Assembly: GCA_002402315.1 (NCBI GenBank)
Contig: DHFP01000184.1
Location: forward strand, 1-17,270
DNA length: 17,270 bases
Direction of reading: 5' to 3'
DNA from: Clostridiales bacterium UBA4821
GTDB lineage: Bacteria; Bacillota; Clostridia; Acetivibrionales; UBA4821
Made by a program: the position numbers and the translations under genes. Of the stretch, positions 1 through 7,427 are shown one piece after another. The notes under the pieces were generated by a model that made no database searches, had not been told where the DNA came from, and saw nothing but the letters and a program-made list of their open reading frames with translations. Every line of letters begins with the position of its first letter. Within the stretch, counting starts at the first letter, position 1.

Positions 1-80
1 ACATCCTCCAGCAGGCTGCTACAGCAATGCTTGCACAAGCTAATCAACAGCCGCAGGGAGTTCTGCAGTTATTGAAATAA
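1..80 (+). CDS. Flagellin, C-terminal end (partial)
   Basis: The first 80 bases are the 3' end of a gene whose frame runs from base 3 to the TAA at 78-80. The visible 25 residues (ending AMLAQANQQPQGVLQLLK) match the highly conserved flagellin C-terminus, an amphipathic helix that packs in the D0 core of the filament and is recognised by the FliS chaperone and the export gate. The rest of the gene lies upstream of the window. Its position directly before a Maf-type glycosyltransferase and nonulosonate genes suggests that this flagellin is the glycosylation acceptor. The family call is firm despite the short fragment because this tail is so conserved. Confidence 0.9.
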   Translation, partial: ILQQAATAMLAQANQQPQGVLQLLK

Positions 81-100
81 TAATAGATTTAGTATATAAT
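72..100 (+). promoter_or_regulatory. Sigma-A-like promoter upstream of maf
   Basis: TTGAAA at 72-77 (5/6 match to TTGACA), a 17-base spacer, then a perfect TATAAT at 95-100. The -35 box lies inside the last codons of flagellin. A start near base 107 would give a leader of about 57 bases for the gene at 164 and would begin at the hairpin at 106-137. This was read by eye; no start site is mapped. Confidence 0.55.
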
Positions 101-105
101 TAATC

Positions 106-137
106 AAGATAAGGTCAGACTAATCTGGCCTTATCTT
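106..137 (+). terminator. Hairpin between flagellin and maf (terminator or 5' stabiliser)
   Basis: A 14-base-pair stem (106-119 with 124-137, one G-T wobble) closes a CTAA loop. No T-run follows it; the next bases are ATATAAAAG. It may therefore be a weak or factor-dependent terminator for flagellin. Alternatively it may be a stabilising hairpin at the 3' end of flagellin mRNA or at the 5' end of a transcript from the promoter at 72-100. Confidence 0.5.
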
Positions 138-163
138 ATATAAAAGAATTGGCGGTGTAGCGT

Positions 164-2188
164 ATGCAGGCAAAAGAAGAGATTTATGAAGCAAATAAAA
201 ATGCAAGATATAATCAATTGAAGGCATCAATAGCAGAGACTATTGATGAAAATATAAATATCGCTTCAGATATTGAGATAATACTTGCAAAGAATGGTGA
301 ATTAACATTTAAAATCAAAAAAAATGAAGTTGGGACGATTTTGGCACACAGCATATATAATCCCCAAAGAGAGGCCGAAAAGATGATCGAGAATCTTGAC
401 TTTTCGAGGCATACTTTGGTTCTGGTTTTTGGATTGGGATTAGGATATCATATAGAGAAGATACTTGAAAGGGCTACAACACAAAGCCGGATTATAATAA
501 TAGAACCGGATAAGAAAGTCTATGAAAGTTTTATGAGAAATAAGGATATGAAGAAAATCTTTGAGGACAACAGAGTTCTATTGGTTATTGGCATAAAGAC
601 GGATGATATACAATCTGTATTAGCCGGTTTTTCATCTGCTTATATTTTTAACCTGGGACATAACATTCAATATGTCGCTTTGAATTACTATAATTTATTT
701 TATAATAATATATCGGATATAATCAATAAGATTTCAAATATAATAAAATATTCCTGGAAGGGATTGGGTAATTGCCATACGGACCATAATATCGGGGTAA
801 TACAGACAATATTAAATATGGAAGATATAATTGAAAATATTGAGGTTGGACAATTGAAAAACGCCTACGAGGGAAAGACGGCCATCATTGTTTCAGCCGG
901 TCCTTCACTAAATAAAAACATTCATCACCTAAAAAAGGCGAAGGGTAAAGCACTGATAATCGCAGTAGATGCTGCGCTTGACCGTTTGCTTACAAATGGT
1001 ATAGTTCCTGATATTGTTGCATCGCTTGAAAGAATAGCAATATATAATGTGATTTTAAGTAAAATGAAAAATACCTTACCCAAAGAAGTGGTCTTGCTTG
1101 CTCCTACATTGACACAAGTTGATGTGGTTAAGTTTTTCAAGAAGAATAATAAGATATTCTTTTTCCAGCAGGGAGTTGGCACTCAGGTGCATTTTGCCAA
1201 GATACTGAATGCCGAAACAATGTGGAATGGTACAGCGGCAGCTCTAACAGCCCTTTCTTTTACGAAGATGATTGGAATAAAAACAGTAGCCTTTACGGGT
1301 CAGGATCTTGCATATAGTGAAAATGGCGACATCTACTGCGAAGGGATATCGGAAGTTGTAAGTGATAAGGAAGAAAAAAGACGTTCAGTAGATGGCTATA
1401 CGGTTACAGTAAAAGATTATGAGGGACGGGATATTCCTTCAAATGTTCTGTGGAGAGACCAGCTGCTGGGATTTAACTTTTTCATTATGGCTAATTCCGG
1501 AAAGATGAAATTTTTTGATGCAACTGAGGGAGGAGCACGGAAAGAAGGAGCAGAAAATATTACCTTGGAAGCTTTCGTTTCCAAGTATTGTTCGGAGGAG
1601 ATAGACGATATCAACAAGGTAATTGAAAAAAATAAAGAAAAAATAACCAAGGCAGGAAAGAAAAAAACTATTAATAAATTAATCGGCAAATTGAAGGAGG
1701 ATTACGAATTTTTTAACCAATTTCATGCTAGATTAAAAGACAAAGTATCCAGATTGAAAGCTTTCCAGAAATACCAATCAAGGAACAGGCAAAGGATACC
1801 CGACGGCAAAGTGGAGCAGATGCTAAGTGAAATTAAAGATACTGACGATATTATTAATACCATTAGGAAAAATGATTTTCTGAATCTTTATTATCAGAGC
1901 CTTATAATGGCTCTTGTTACCGAGATACATGGGATAACGGAAAAAGACTTTATTATAAACGTGTTGAAGAACATTGAAATTCAATATGATTATTTAAAAC
2001 TTATTACTGATGTTTATAAGATTAATCTGGATTTCTTAGCTTATGGGATAAAATATCTGGAGTCAAAACAGGGTGGAACTGTTATGACGGACAACATACT
2101 CGAAATATTCAATGAAATATTGAAAAATAACCGAATAAACCCGGAGTATATCAATGCTTACTATAAAGCCATAATAGGAGAGGTATAA
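164..2188 (+). CDS. maf: Maf/DUF115 flagellin glycosyltransferase (motility associated factor)
   Basis: A 674-residue protein of the DUF115 / MptE-like (MAF_flag10) family. An N-terminal Rossmann-like part has VLVFGLGLGYHIEKIL (86-101) followed by an IIIIEPD strand (110-116). The central DUF115 domain carries the glycine/serine signature VSAGPSL (243-249) and IIAVDAALDRLL (265-276), and TGQDLAY is at 378-384. The C-terminal third is helical and charged. Family knowledge: Maf proteins are required for motility in several bacteria and transfer CMP-activated pseudaminic or legionaminic acid to serine or threonine of flagellin in the cytoplasm before export. Position directly after flagellin and ahead of the sugar genes fits that role. 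ATG at 164 follows GGCGGTG. The next gene starts two bases after the stop, so the two are surely co-translated. The exact sugar and acceptor sites are inferred. Confidence 0.88.
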   Translation: MQAKEEIYEANKNARYNQLKASIAETIDENINIASDIEIILAKNGELTFKIKKNEVGTILAHSIYNPQREAEKMIENLDFSRHTLVLVFGLGLGYHIEKILERATTQSRIIIIEPDKKVYESFMRNKDMKKIFEDNRVLLVIGIKTDDIQSVLAGFSSAYIFNLGHNIQYVALNYYNLFYNNISDIINKISNIIKYSWKGLGNCHTDHNIGVIQTILNMEDIIENIEVGQLKNAYEGKTAIIVSAGPSLNKNIHHLKKAKGKALIIAVDAALDRLLTNGIVPDIVASLERIAIYNVILSKMKNTLPKEVVLLAPTLTQVDVVKFFKKNNKIFFFQQGVGTQVHFAKILNAETMWNGTAAALTALSFTKMIGIKTVAFTGQDLAYSENGDIYCEGISEVVSDKEEKRRSVDGYTVTVKDYEGRDIPSNVLWRDQLLGFNFFIMANSGKMKFFDATEGGARKEGAENITLEAFVSKYCSEEIDDINKVIEKNKEKITKAGKKKTINKLIGKLKEDYEFFNQFHARLKDKVSRLKAFQKYQSRNRQRIPDGKVEQMLSEIKDTDDIINTIRKNDFLNLYYQSLIMALVTEIHGITEKDFIINVLKNIEIQYDYLKLITDVYKINLDFLAYGIKYLESKQGGTVMTDNILEIFNEILKNNRINPEYINAYYKAIIGEV

Positions 2189-2190
2189 AA

Positions 2191-2745
2191 TTGGACGAGA
2201 TTATTAGTGGAAATAAAGTTTCATTACGCCTTGTTACTTTGGAAGATTGCACACAGGAATATGTTTCCTGGTTGGAAGATCCTGAGGTGAACAAATATTT
2301 AGAAACCCGATGGAGCAAGCAAACCTTAGAGACAATCAAGGATTTTGTAAGTGGCATACGCAATAGCAGCGACAGCTATTTATTTGCGATAATTGAGAAT
2401 CAAAGCCGAAAACATATCGGTAATATAAAAATCGGTCCGGTAAATAAAAATCATTCTTATGCTGATACTAGTTACTTTATAGGAGATAAATCATCCTGGG
2501 GTAAGGGATATGCCACCGAGGCTATACGTTTAGTTACCGGTTTCGGATTCGAAAAATTAGGACTACATAGGCTGCAAGCGGGGTTATATGAAAGCAATAT
2601 AGGGAGTGAACGCTGTTTGATAAAAGCAGGATATTCCTTTGAAGGATGTATGAAAAAGCAGTTAAAGAGTGATAAAGGCTGGGAAGGTCATAAATTCTAC
2701 GGAATTCTAAGAGAAGAATGGGCGAAGAAAGAAAACAAAAACTAG
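2191..2745 (+). CDS. GNAT N-acetyltransferase (RimJ/RimL-type, candidate PseH/Pdi)
   Basis: A 184-residue single-domain GNAT. The acetyl-CoA binding motif is SSWGKGYATEAIRL at 101-114 (G104-K-G106), and the C-terminal half HRLQAGLYESNIGSERCLIKAGY (126-148) is the usual RimJ/RimL layout. It begins with TTG at 2191, chosen because AGGAGAGG sits at 2176-2183 with seven bases between; the stop of maf is at 2186-2188. In pseudaminic acid pathways an enzyme of this type acetylates the 4-amino group of UDP-4-amino-4,6-dideoxy-AltNAc made by PseC. Context makes that the best guess. A RimJ-like protein acetyltransferase or another sugar N-acetyltransferase remains possible, and a formyltransferase at 11334 could compete for the same amine. 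Confidence 0.72.
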   Translation: MDEIISGNKVSLRLVTLEDCTQEYVSWLEDPEVNKYLETRWSKQTLETIKDFVSGIRNSSDSYLFAIIENQSRKHIGNIKIGPVNKNHSYADTSYFIGDKSSWGKGYATEAIRLVTGFGFEKLGLHRLQAGLYESNIGSERCLIKAGYSFEGCMKKQLKSDKGWEGHKFYGILREEWAKKENKN

Positions 2746-2759
2746 GAAAGGAGAAAGCG

Positions 2760-3134
2760 ATGCCAAACGCTATGGATGAAAATATGAACCAGAATAATAT
2801 TTACTCCGAAACACTCGAAAGCGCTACAGATTATATCAAAAAATTAATAGTAGGCATAAAGAAATACATAGAATATATGACAAGCGGCAGGATTTCAGAA
2901 TCAGGTGATTTACTTATCAGTATTATTGAAGGATTAGACTGGGAAGTAAAGGCGTTATCTTTAATAAAGGAGAAATTAAATATAGACTTGGATATTAGTG
3001 AAGTCAATGCGGTGTTAATTGATTTGAGTAATGCAATTCAGAATAATGACTATGTGTTAATAACTGACCTATTTGAATATGAAATACTTCCGATATTGGA
3101 AAAATGGAAGGAATATCTGGAAAATAAAAAATAA
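2760..3134 (+). CDS. Small acidic helical protein, unknown function
   Basis: A 124-residue protein I cannot assign to a family. ATG at 2760 is chosen because a strong AGGAAAGGAG lies at 2744-2753 with a six-base gap. An in-frame ATG at 2718 would overlap the acetyltransferase and has no such site. The sequence predicts four or five amphipathic helices with no signal peptide, membrane segment or cysteine pattern. Its C-terminus (DLFEYEILPILEKWKEYLE) loosely recalls the last helix of FliS-type flagellin chaperones, but the similarity is only in helical pattern. Its place between glycosyltransferase, acetyltransferase and sugar genes suggests a flagellin-linked helper role. This is inference. 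Confidence 0.7.
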   Translation: MPNAMDENMNQNNIYSETLESATDYIKKLIVGIKKYIEYMTSGRISESGDLLISIIEGLDWEVKALSLIKEKLNIDLDISEVNAVLIDLSNAIQNNDYVLITDLFEYEILPILEKWKEYLENKK

Positions 3135-3161
3135 TTATTAAAAATTAAAGGTTGTGATAAA

Positions 3162-4169
3162 ATGTACTTTAAAGATAAATCAATACTTATTACAGGCGGT
3201 ACGGGAAGTATAGGGAAAAAGCTGCTGGAAGAGCTTTTAAAATATAAGCCAAAGAAAGTAAGAATTTTTTCCAGAGATGAGTTTAAACAGTTTGAGTTAA
3301 TGAATACCTATGGTAATAATGATAGAGTGAGATTCCTACTCGGAGATGTAAGGGATAAAGAAAGATTAATCAGGGCAATGGAGGGAATAGATATAGTCTT
3401 TCATCTTGCGGCAATAAAACATGTTCCTGCCAGTGAATATAACCCTTTTGAAGCTGTTAAAACCAATGTTATTGGTTCTCAGAATATTATAGAAGCTGCA
3501 ATCTATAATAACGTTGAAAAAGTAATTTATACAAGCAGCGATAAAGCAGTTTCGCCCACCAATACAATGGGGGCTACAAAGCTTCTTGCAGAAAGACTCT
3601 TTGCTTCGGCTGATTTTTCAAAGGGCAAATGTAGGACCAAGTTTGCTTCTGTAAGATTTGGTAATGTCATGGGTTCCAGAGGGTCTGTTATTCCTTTTTT
3701 CAAAGACCAGATATTAAAAGAAAAACGTATTACTTTGACTGTTGGCAGTATGACAAGATTTATGATGACTATGAAGCAAGCCGCTGAATTAACCATAAAA
3801 GCTTCGCTAGTTTGTGATGGAGGAGAAGTTTTTGTATTAAAAATGCCTATAATAAAATTATCAGATTTAGGACAAGCGGTAATCGAACTGGTTTGCGAAA
3901 AATATGGACTGAATATTAATGATATAAGAATTGAAGAAATAGGCTTGAGACCGGGTGAAAAAACTTATGAAGAGTTGATGGTAGCACAAGAAATGAAACA
4001 GGCTGTTGAGAGAGAAGATATGTTCTGTATATATCCATTGCATAAACAAGAGAAAGGTAATCTTAGTGCAGAAAGTTTATCCAAGATGATTGGTTCAAGA
4101 TCCGATTTAGGAAGGCCGATAAAATTCAAAGAAGTTAAGAGAATGATTTTGGAAGAAGATTTAATCTAA
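3162..4169 (+). CDS. PseB/FlaA1-family UDP-sugar dehydratase/epimerase (candidate Pal)
   Basis: A 335-residue soluble extended SDR of the polysaccharide-biosynthesis family. The NAD(P)-binding loop TGGTGSIG is at 11-18. The family signatures HLAAIKHVPASEYNPFEAVK (81-100), SSDKAVSPTN (125-134), RFGNVMGSRGSVIPFF and LRPGEKTYEEL follow. Classic C5-inverting PseB/FlaA1 enzymes have D-K-Y-K in the active site. Here the tyrosine position is methionine (D127, K128, M136, K140), a pattern known from WbpM/PglF-type enzymes. Because a separate TunA/Pen-like SDR is encoded at 12997, this protein may be the Pal partner that turns UDP-6-deoxy-GlcNAc-5,6-ene into UDP-4-keto-6-deoxy-L-AltNAc. Alternatively it is a plain 4,6-dehydratase. 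It starts 27 bases after the previous stop, with AAAGG ten bases before the ATG. Family certain, exact reaction not. Confidence 0.8.
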   Translation: MYFKDKSILITGGTGSIGKKLLEELLKYKPKKVRIFSRDEFKQFELMNTYGNNDRVRFLLGDVRDKERLIRAMEGIDIVFHLAAIKHVPASEYNPFEAVKTNVIGSQNIIEAAIYNNVEKVIYTSSDKAVSPTNTMGATKLLAERLFASADFSKGKCRTKFASVRFGNVMGSRGSVIPFFKDQILKEKRITLTVGSMTRFMMTMKQAAELTIKASLVCDGGEVFVLKMPIIKLSDLGQAVIELVCEKYGLNINDIRIEEIGLRPGEKTYEELMVAQEMKQAVEREDMFCIYPLHKQEKGNLSAESLSKMIGSRSDLGRPIKFKEVKRMILEEDLI

Positions 4170-4256
4170 GGAAGAAGCTTTAAAAAGACCATAAAATACT
4201 TATGCCTTACTTTTTTGACAAAAATACGCTGAATAAATGAAATAAGGTGAATAATT

Positions 4257-5024
4257 ATGAAAGTTATAGCGATAATTCAAGCCCGCATGGGTTCTTCAAG
4301 ACTGCCAAACAAGGTTATGATGGATATTGAGGGGAAACCTGTTTTATGTCATATAATCAACAGATTGCATTTTTCAAAAATGATTAACCGGATAATCATA
4401 GCTACAACTACAAGTCCTTCTGATGATGCCATAGCAAAGTTTGCATCTGACAATGGTGTGGAATTTTTCAGAGGTAGTGAGAATGATGTTCTTGACCGTT
4501 ATTATCAGACAGCAAAGTATATTGGCGCAGGAAGTTCAGATGCAGTTATAAGGATAACCGGAGATTGTCCACTAATTGACCCCGAAGTTGTAGATAAGGT
4601 TGTCGAGCTATATAAAACCTCAAATGCAGATTACGTTTCCAATATTAATCCACCGACTTTTCCTGATGGATTGGATACTGAAGTATTTAAGTTTGAGATG
4701 TTGGAAAAGGCTTGGAAAGATGCAAAGATGATGTCTGAACGTGAGCACGTCACCTTGTATATAAGAAACCACCCTGAGATATTTTACATGGAAAATCTCA
4801 ATAATCATAAGGATTATTCTAATCTTAGATGGACTGTGGATGAGAAAGAGGATTTGGAAGTAGTTAAAGTAATATACGAAAACCTCTACAGTAAAGGAAA
4901 GCCATTTCTGATGGAAGATATTTTAAATCTTCTCGAAAAGAACAGCAGCATACAGGAAAAAAACAAGAAGTTTATTCGGAATGAGGGATTGATAAAGTCA
5001 TTAATGAATGATAGAGAAATCTAG
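4257..5024 (+). CDS. SpsF-type cytidylyltransferase (candidate CMP-nonulosonate synthetase)
   Basis: A 255-residue nucleotidyltransferase of the SpsF branch of the acylneuraminate cytidylyltransferase superfamily. The nucleotide-binding loop is IIQARMGSSRLPNKVM (6-21). RITGDCPLIDP (99-109) carries the likely metal-binding aspartate, and LRWTVDEKEDL (190-200) is the conserved C-terminal block. The expected role is to activate the finished nonulosonic acid with CTP to the CMP-sugar that Maf uses. It is the only cytidylyltransferase visible, so it probably does this step even though canonical PseF proteins form a different branch. ATG at 4257 follows AAGGTGA at 4244-4250. An 87-base gap separates it from the upstream gene, and the aldo/keto reductase follows after 24 bases. 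The CTP and sugar specificity is inferred. Confidence 0.8.
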   Translation: MKVIAIIQARMGSSRLPNKVMMDIEGKPVLCHIINRLHFSKMINRIIIATTTSPSDDAIAKFASDNGVEFFRGSENDVLDRYYQTAKYIGAGSSDAVIRITGDCPLIDPEVVDKVVELYKTSNADYVSNINPPTFPDGLDTEVFKFEMLEKAWKDAKMMSEREHVTLYIRNHPEIFYMENLNNHKDYSNLRWTVDEKEDLEVVKVIYENLYSKGKPFLMEDILNLLEKNSSIQEKNKKFIRNEGLIKSLMNDREI

Positions 5025-5048
5025 GGTGCAAAGGAATTAGGGAGAAGC

Positions 5049-5975
5049 ATGGAAAAGAGCAGGTTGGGCAAAACCTCATACTATATATCCAAGATTGGAC
5101 TTGGTACGGTGCAGTTCGGCCTGGACTATGGGTTTACTAAAAGAAAGAGCCAGGACGAGGTGGATGAAATATTATCCTATGCGGATAAGAAGGGAATAAA
5201 CTTCATTGATACAGCCCGAAGCTATGGCGACAGCGAGGATAAGATAGGCAGTTTCATATCACAGAATAATAACAATTTTGTTGTTGCTACCAAATTCGAG
5301 AAGATATCCGAAGAAGATGTTAAGAACAAAGATACACTTCATACTAAGATCATGCATTCTGTGGAAACTTCACTGAAAAAGCTTCATCTTAATAAGCTGG
5401 ATATTCTCCAGCTTCACCAGACAGATGAATATCTAATAAATAATGAGGACTTCTGGGATATTCTAGCTTCTTTGAAAACGGAAAAAATGATAGATTCAAT
5501 TGGAGTTTCGGTGTATGAAGAGGAAGAAACTGAATATCTCATTGACAAATTTGGAGAGCAGCTTGAATTTTTCCAAATACCATATAATATTTTTGATAGA
5601 AGGTTTGAAAAGCTGGATAAGCTGTTTAATAAACATCAAATAGGAGTGATAGGAAGGTCGGTATTTCTGAAAGGCATAATACCTTGCAGGCTACAAGAAC
5701 TTCCAGCAGAATTGAACGCGTTGAAAACATATAAGGAGAGACTGGAAGAGGTTGCGGTTCAATTATCTATGAGTTCAGCAGAGGTGGCCTTGCTATACGT
5801 TTATAATAAAGCATTTGTTACCTCTACTATATTGGGAATAGATTCAGTGGATGAATTGGAAAAGAATATTCAGGCGCTTGAAGAAAAACAAGCTATAAAC
5901 TATTTATCATTTTTAGACCATTTAGAAGTTACAGAAAGAAGATTAATAGATCCGAGGCAATGGAAAAGTTTATAA
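5049..5975 (+). CDS. Aldo/keto reductase family oxidoreductase
   Basis: A 308-residue (beta/alpha)8-barrel aldo/keto reductase. The full catalytic tetrad can be read: D54 and Y59 in FIDTARSYGDSE (52-63), K82 in VATKFE (79-84) and H123 in ILQLHQTDE (119-127). The N-terminus (LGKTSYYISKIGLGT) and the C-terminal NADP region (TSTILGIDSVDELEKNI) are typical of the class. ATG at 5049 follows GGGAG closely. The gene sits between the cytidylyltransferase and a class III aminotransferase, with 24 and 12 bases between them, so the three form one translation block. A plausible role is NAD(P)-dependent oxidation or reduction of a sugar carbon to give the keto substrate for the aminotransferase. Substrate unknown. 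It is not part of the basic pseudaminic acid route. Confidence 0.85.
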   Translation: MEKSRLGKTSYYISKIGLGTVQFGLDYGFTKRKSQDEVDEILSYADKKGINFIDTARSYGDSEDKIGSFISQNNNNFVVATKFEKISEEDVKNKDTLHTKIMHSVETSLKKLHLNKLDILQLHQTDEYLINNEDFWDILASLKTEKMIDSIGVSVYEEEETEYLIDKFGEQLEFFQIPYNIFDRRFEKLDKLFNKHQIGVIGRSVFLKGIIPCRLQELPAELNALKTYKERLEEVAVQLSMSSAEVALLYVYNKAFVTSTILGIDSVDELEKNIQALEEKQAINYLSFLDHLEVTERRLIDPRQWKSL

Positions 5976-5987
5976 GGAGTGATTAGC

Positions 5988-7289
5988 TTGAATGACTTGT
6001 TCAAGAAAAGTAATGAGATTTTGCCAAGAGCTAAGAAGGTTACCCCGGTAGCTGCACAGACCTATAGCAAGAGCTACAGGTATTTTTGTGAAGGGAATTC
6101 ACCATTGTTCCTTGATAGAGGACAAGGGTGTAATGTTTGGGATGTAGATGGCAACAAATTTATAGATTTTATATGTGCTTTAGGTGCAGTTACCGTAGGC
6201 TATAACGATGCTAGGGTTAATGAGGCTGTTATAAAACAACTGGAGAAAGGTATTTCCTTTTCACAGCCTGTTGAAGCTTCTATTGAACTAGCTGAAAAAT
6301 TGATAGAAGTTATACCTTGTGCAGAGATGGTAAGACTGGTCAAAAATGGTTCGGATGCAACTTCAGCAGCAGTGAGGCTGTCCCGTGCTTATACCGGCAG
6401 GGATTTAATTGCCATAAGTGGATACCATGGAATGCAGGATTGGTATATTGGAACAACAGTAAACAATAGGGGTGTTCCTAAGCAGGTTGCTGAGCTGGGC
6501 AAAACATTTGAATATAATAATATGGATTCATTAAAAGCCTTATTTGTAGAGTATCCAAATCAGATTGCAGCTGTTATATTAGAACCTATTCAGGCAGACG
6601 GACCTAAAGAGGGATATCTGGAAGAATTAAAGAACTTAACTCATTCAAATGGCGCAATACTAATTTTTGATGAAGTGGTATCTGGTTTCAGATATGCATT
6701 GGGAGGTGCCCAAGAGTTGTATGGTGTGACTCCTGATTTGGCTGCAATCGGAAAAGGAATGGGCAATGGCCTTCCCATTTCAGCAGTTGTAGGTAGAAAA
6801 GACCTGCTTGAACAGATAGAAACCCGAAACGTCTTTATTTCAACAACCTTTGGGGGGGAAGCTCTTTCGATTGTTGGTGTGCTGGAAACAATTAAGATTC
6901 TTGAGCAGGCTGGTACCTATGAGCACATATGGAAGCTGGGTAATATAATGTTGGATGGTATAAGAACACTCATTAAGAAATTCGGATTAGATAGCATTAT
7001 TAGTGTTAGCGGACTTGCGCCTCATGGAGGAGTTGCATTTGAAGGAGTAGGTTCCTTGAACTACCTTGATATTCAGTCGGTTTACCAGCAAAGGATGACG
7101 GAAAATGGAATACTAACACTTGGAATAAACAATATTAATCTCTCACATACGGAGAAAGAGATTGATAGATTTCTTGAAGGAGCCGAGCAGGCTATGTATG
7201 ATATTAAAAAAGCTATAAGTCAGGATTCACTCGAAGGAATTCTTAAGGGTGGGAAAGTAAACCCGGTATTCAAGAGAAATATTAAATAA
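5988..7289 (+). CDS. Class III PLP aminotransferase (glutamate-1-semialdehyde aminomutase-like)
   Basis: A 433-residue fold-type I PLP enzyme close in layout to glutamate-1-semialdehyde aminomutase. VKNGSDATSAAVRLSRAYTG (118-137) is the cofactor-phosphate region, ILIFDEVVSGFR (224-235) holds the PLP-binding aspartate D228, and the Schiff-base lysine is K256 in AAIGKGMGNGLP (252-263). I chose TTG at 5988, eight bases after AAGGAG (5974-5979). A GTG at 5979 would overlap the ribosome site itself. No heme biosynthesis genes are near, so it is unlikely to be HemL. Coupled to an aldo/keto reductase and a cytidylyltransferase, it more likely puts an amino group on a sugar or a sugar-linked acid. 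A diverged fragment of the same gene lies at 8616-8711. Confidence 0.82.
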   Translation: MNDLFKKSNEILPRAKKVTPVAAQTYSKSYRYFCEGNSPLFLDRGQGCNVWDVDGNKFIDFICALGAVTVGYNDARVNEAVIKQLEKGISFSQPVEASIELAEKLIEVIPCAEMVRLVKNGSDATSAAVRLSRAYTGRDLIAISGYHGMQDWYIGTTVNNRGVPKQVAELGKTFEYNNMDSLKALFVEYPNQIAAVILEPIQADGPKEGYLEELKNLTHSNGAILIFDEVVSGFRYALGGAQELYGVTPDLAAIGKGMGNGLPISAVVGRKDLLEQIETRNVFISTTFGGEALSIVGVLETIKILEQAGTYEHIWKLGNIMLDGIRTLIKKFGLDSIISVSGLAPHGGVAFEGVGSLNYLDIQSVYQQRMTENGILTLGINNINLSHTEKEIDRFLEGAEQAMYDIKKAISQDSLEGILKGGKVNPVFKRNIK

Positions 7290-7427
7290 TATTTTATAAA
7301 AAAACCTACCAGGAGGGCTTTTATTGATGCTCAAAAGGGTTTGGTGTCCCTGAAATGACTATAGCAGCCAAGCTATCCAGATTGCTAGGTTTCAGTGAAG
7401 TATAAGATTTTGGGGGGAGATGGCTTC
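7290..7427 (+). other. Intergenic scar with possible gene-tail remnant
   Basis: The 138 bases between the aminotransferase and the TPR-like gene hold no complete gene and no convincing terminator. From 7328 to the TAA at 7403-7405 one frame stays open for 25 codons and reads like a real protein tail (GVPEMTIAAKLSRLLGFSEV), but it has no start or ribosome site. I take it as possible debris of a lost gene. The protein it came from is not recognised. Bases 7301-7347 also share short words with 15146-15202. Confidence 0.35.

Noticed and set aside
4215..4243. Perfect TTGACA with 17-base spacer and TGAAAT before the cytidylyltransferase gene
   Set aside because: Transcription would begin at about 4250, within or after the ribosome site at 4244-4250, leaving no usable leader; the -10 box is also poor (4/6).
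5988..7289. Naming the class III aminotransferase HemL (glutamate-1-semialdehyde aminomutase)
   Set aside because: The fold family fits, but no tetrapyrrole genes are near and it is embedded between sugar genes, so a heme role is not supported.
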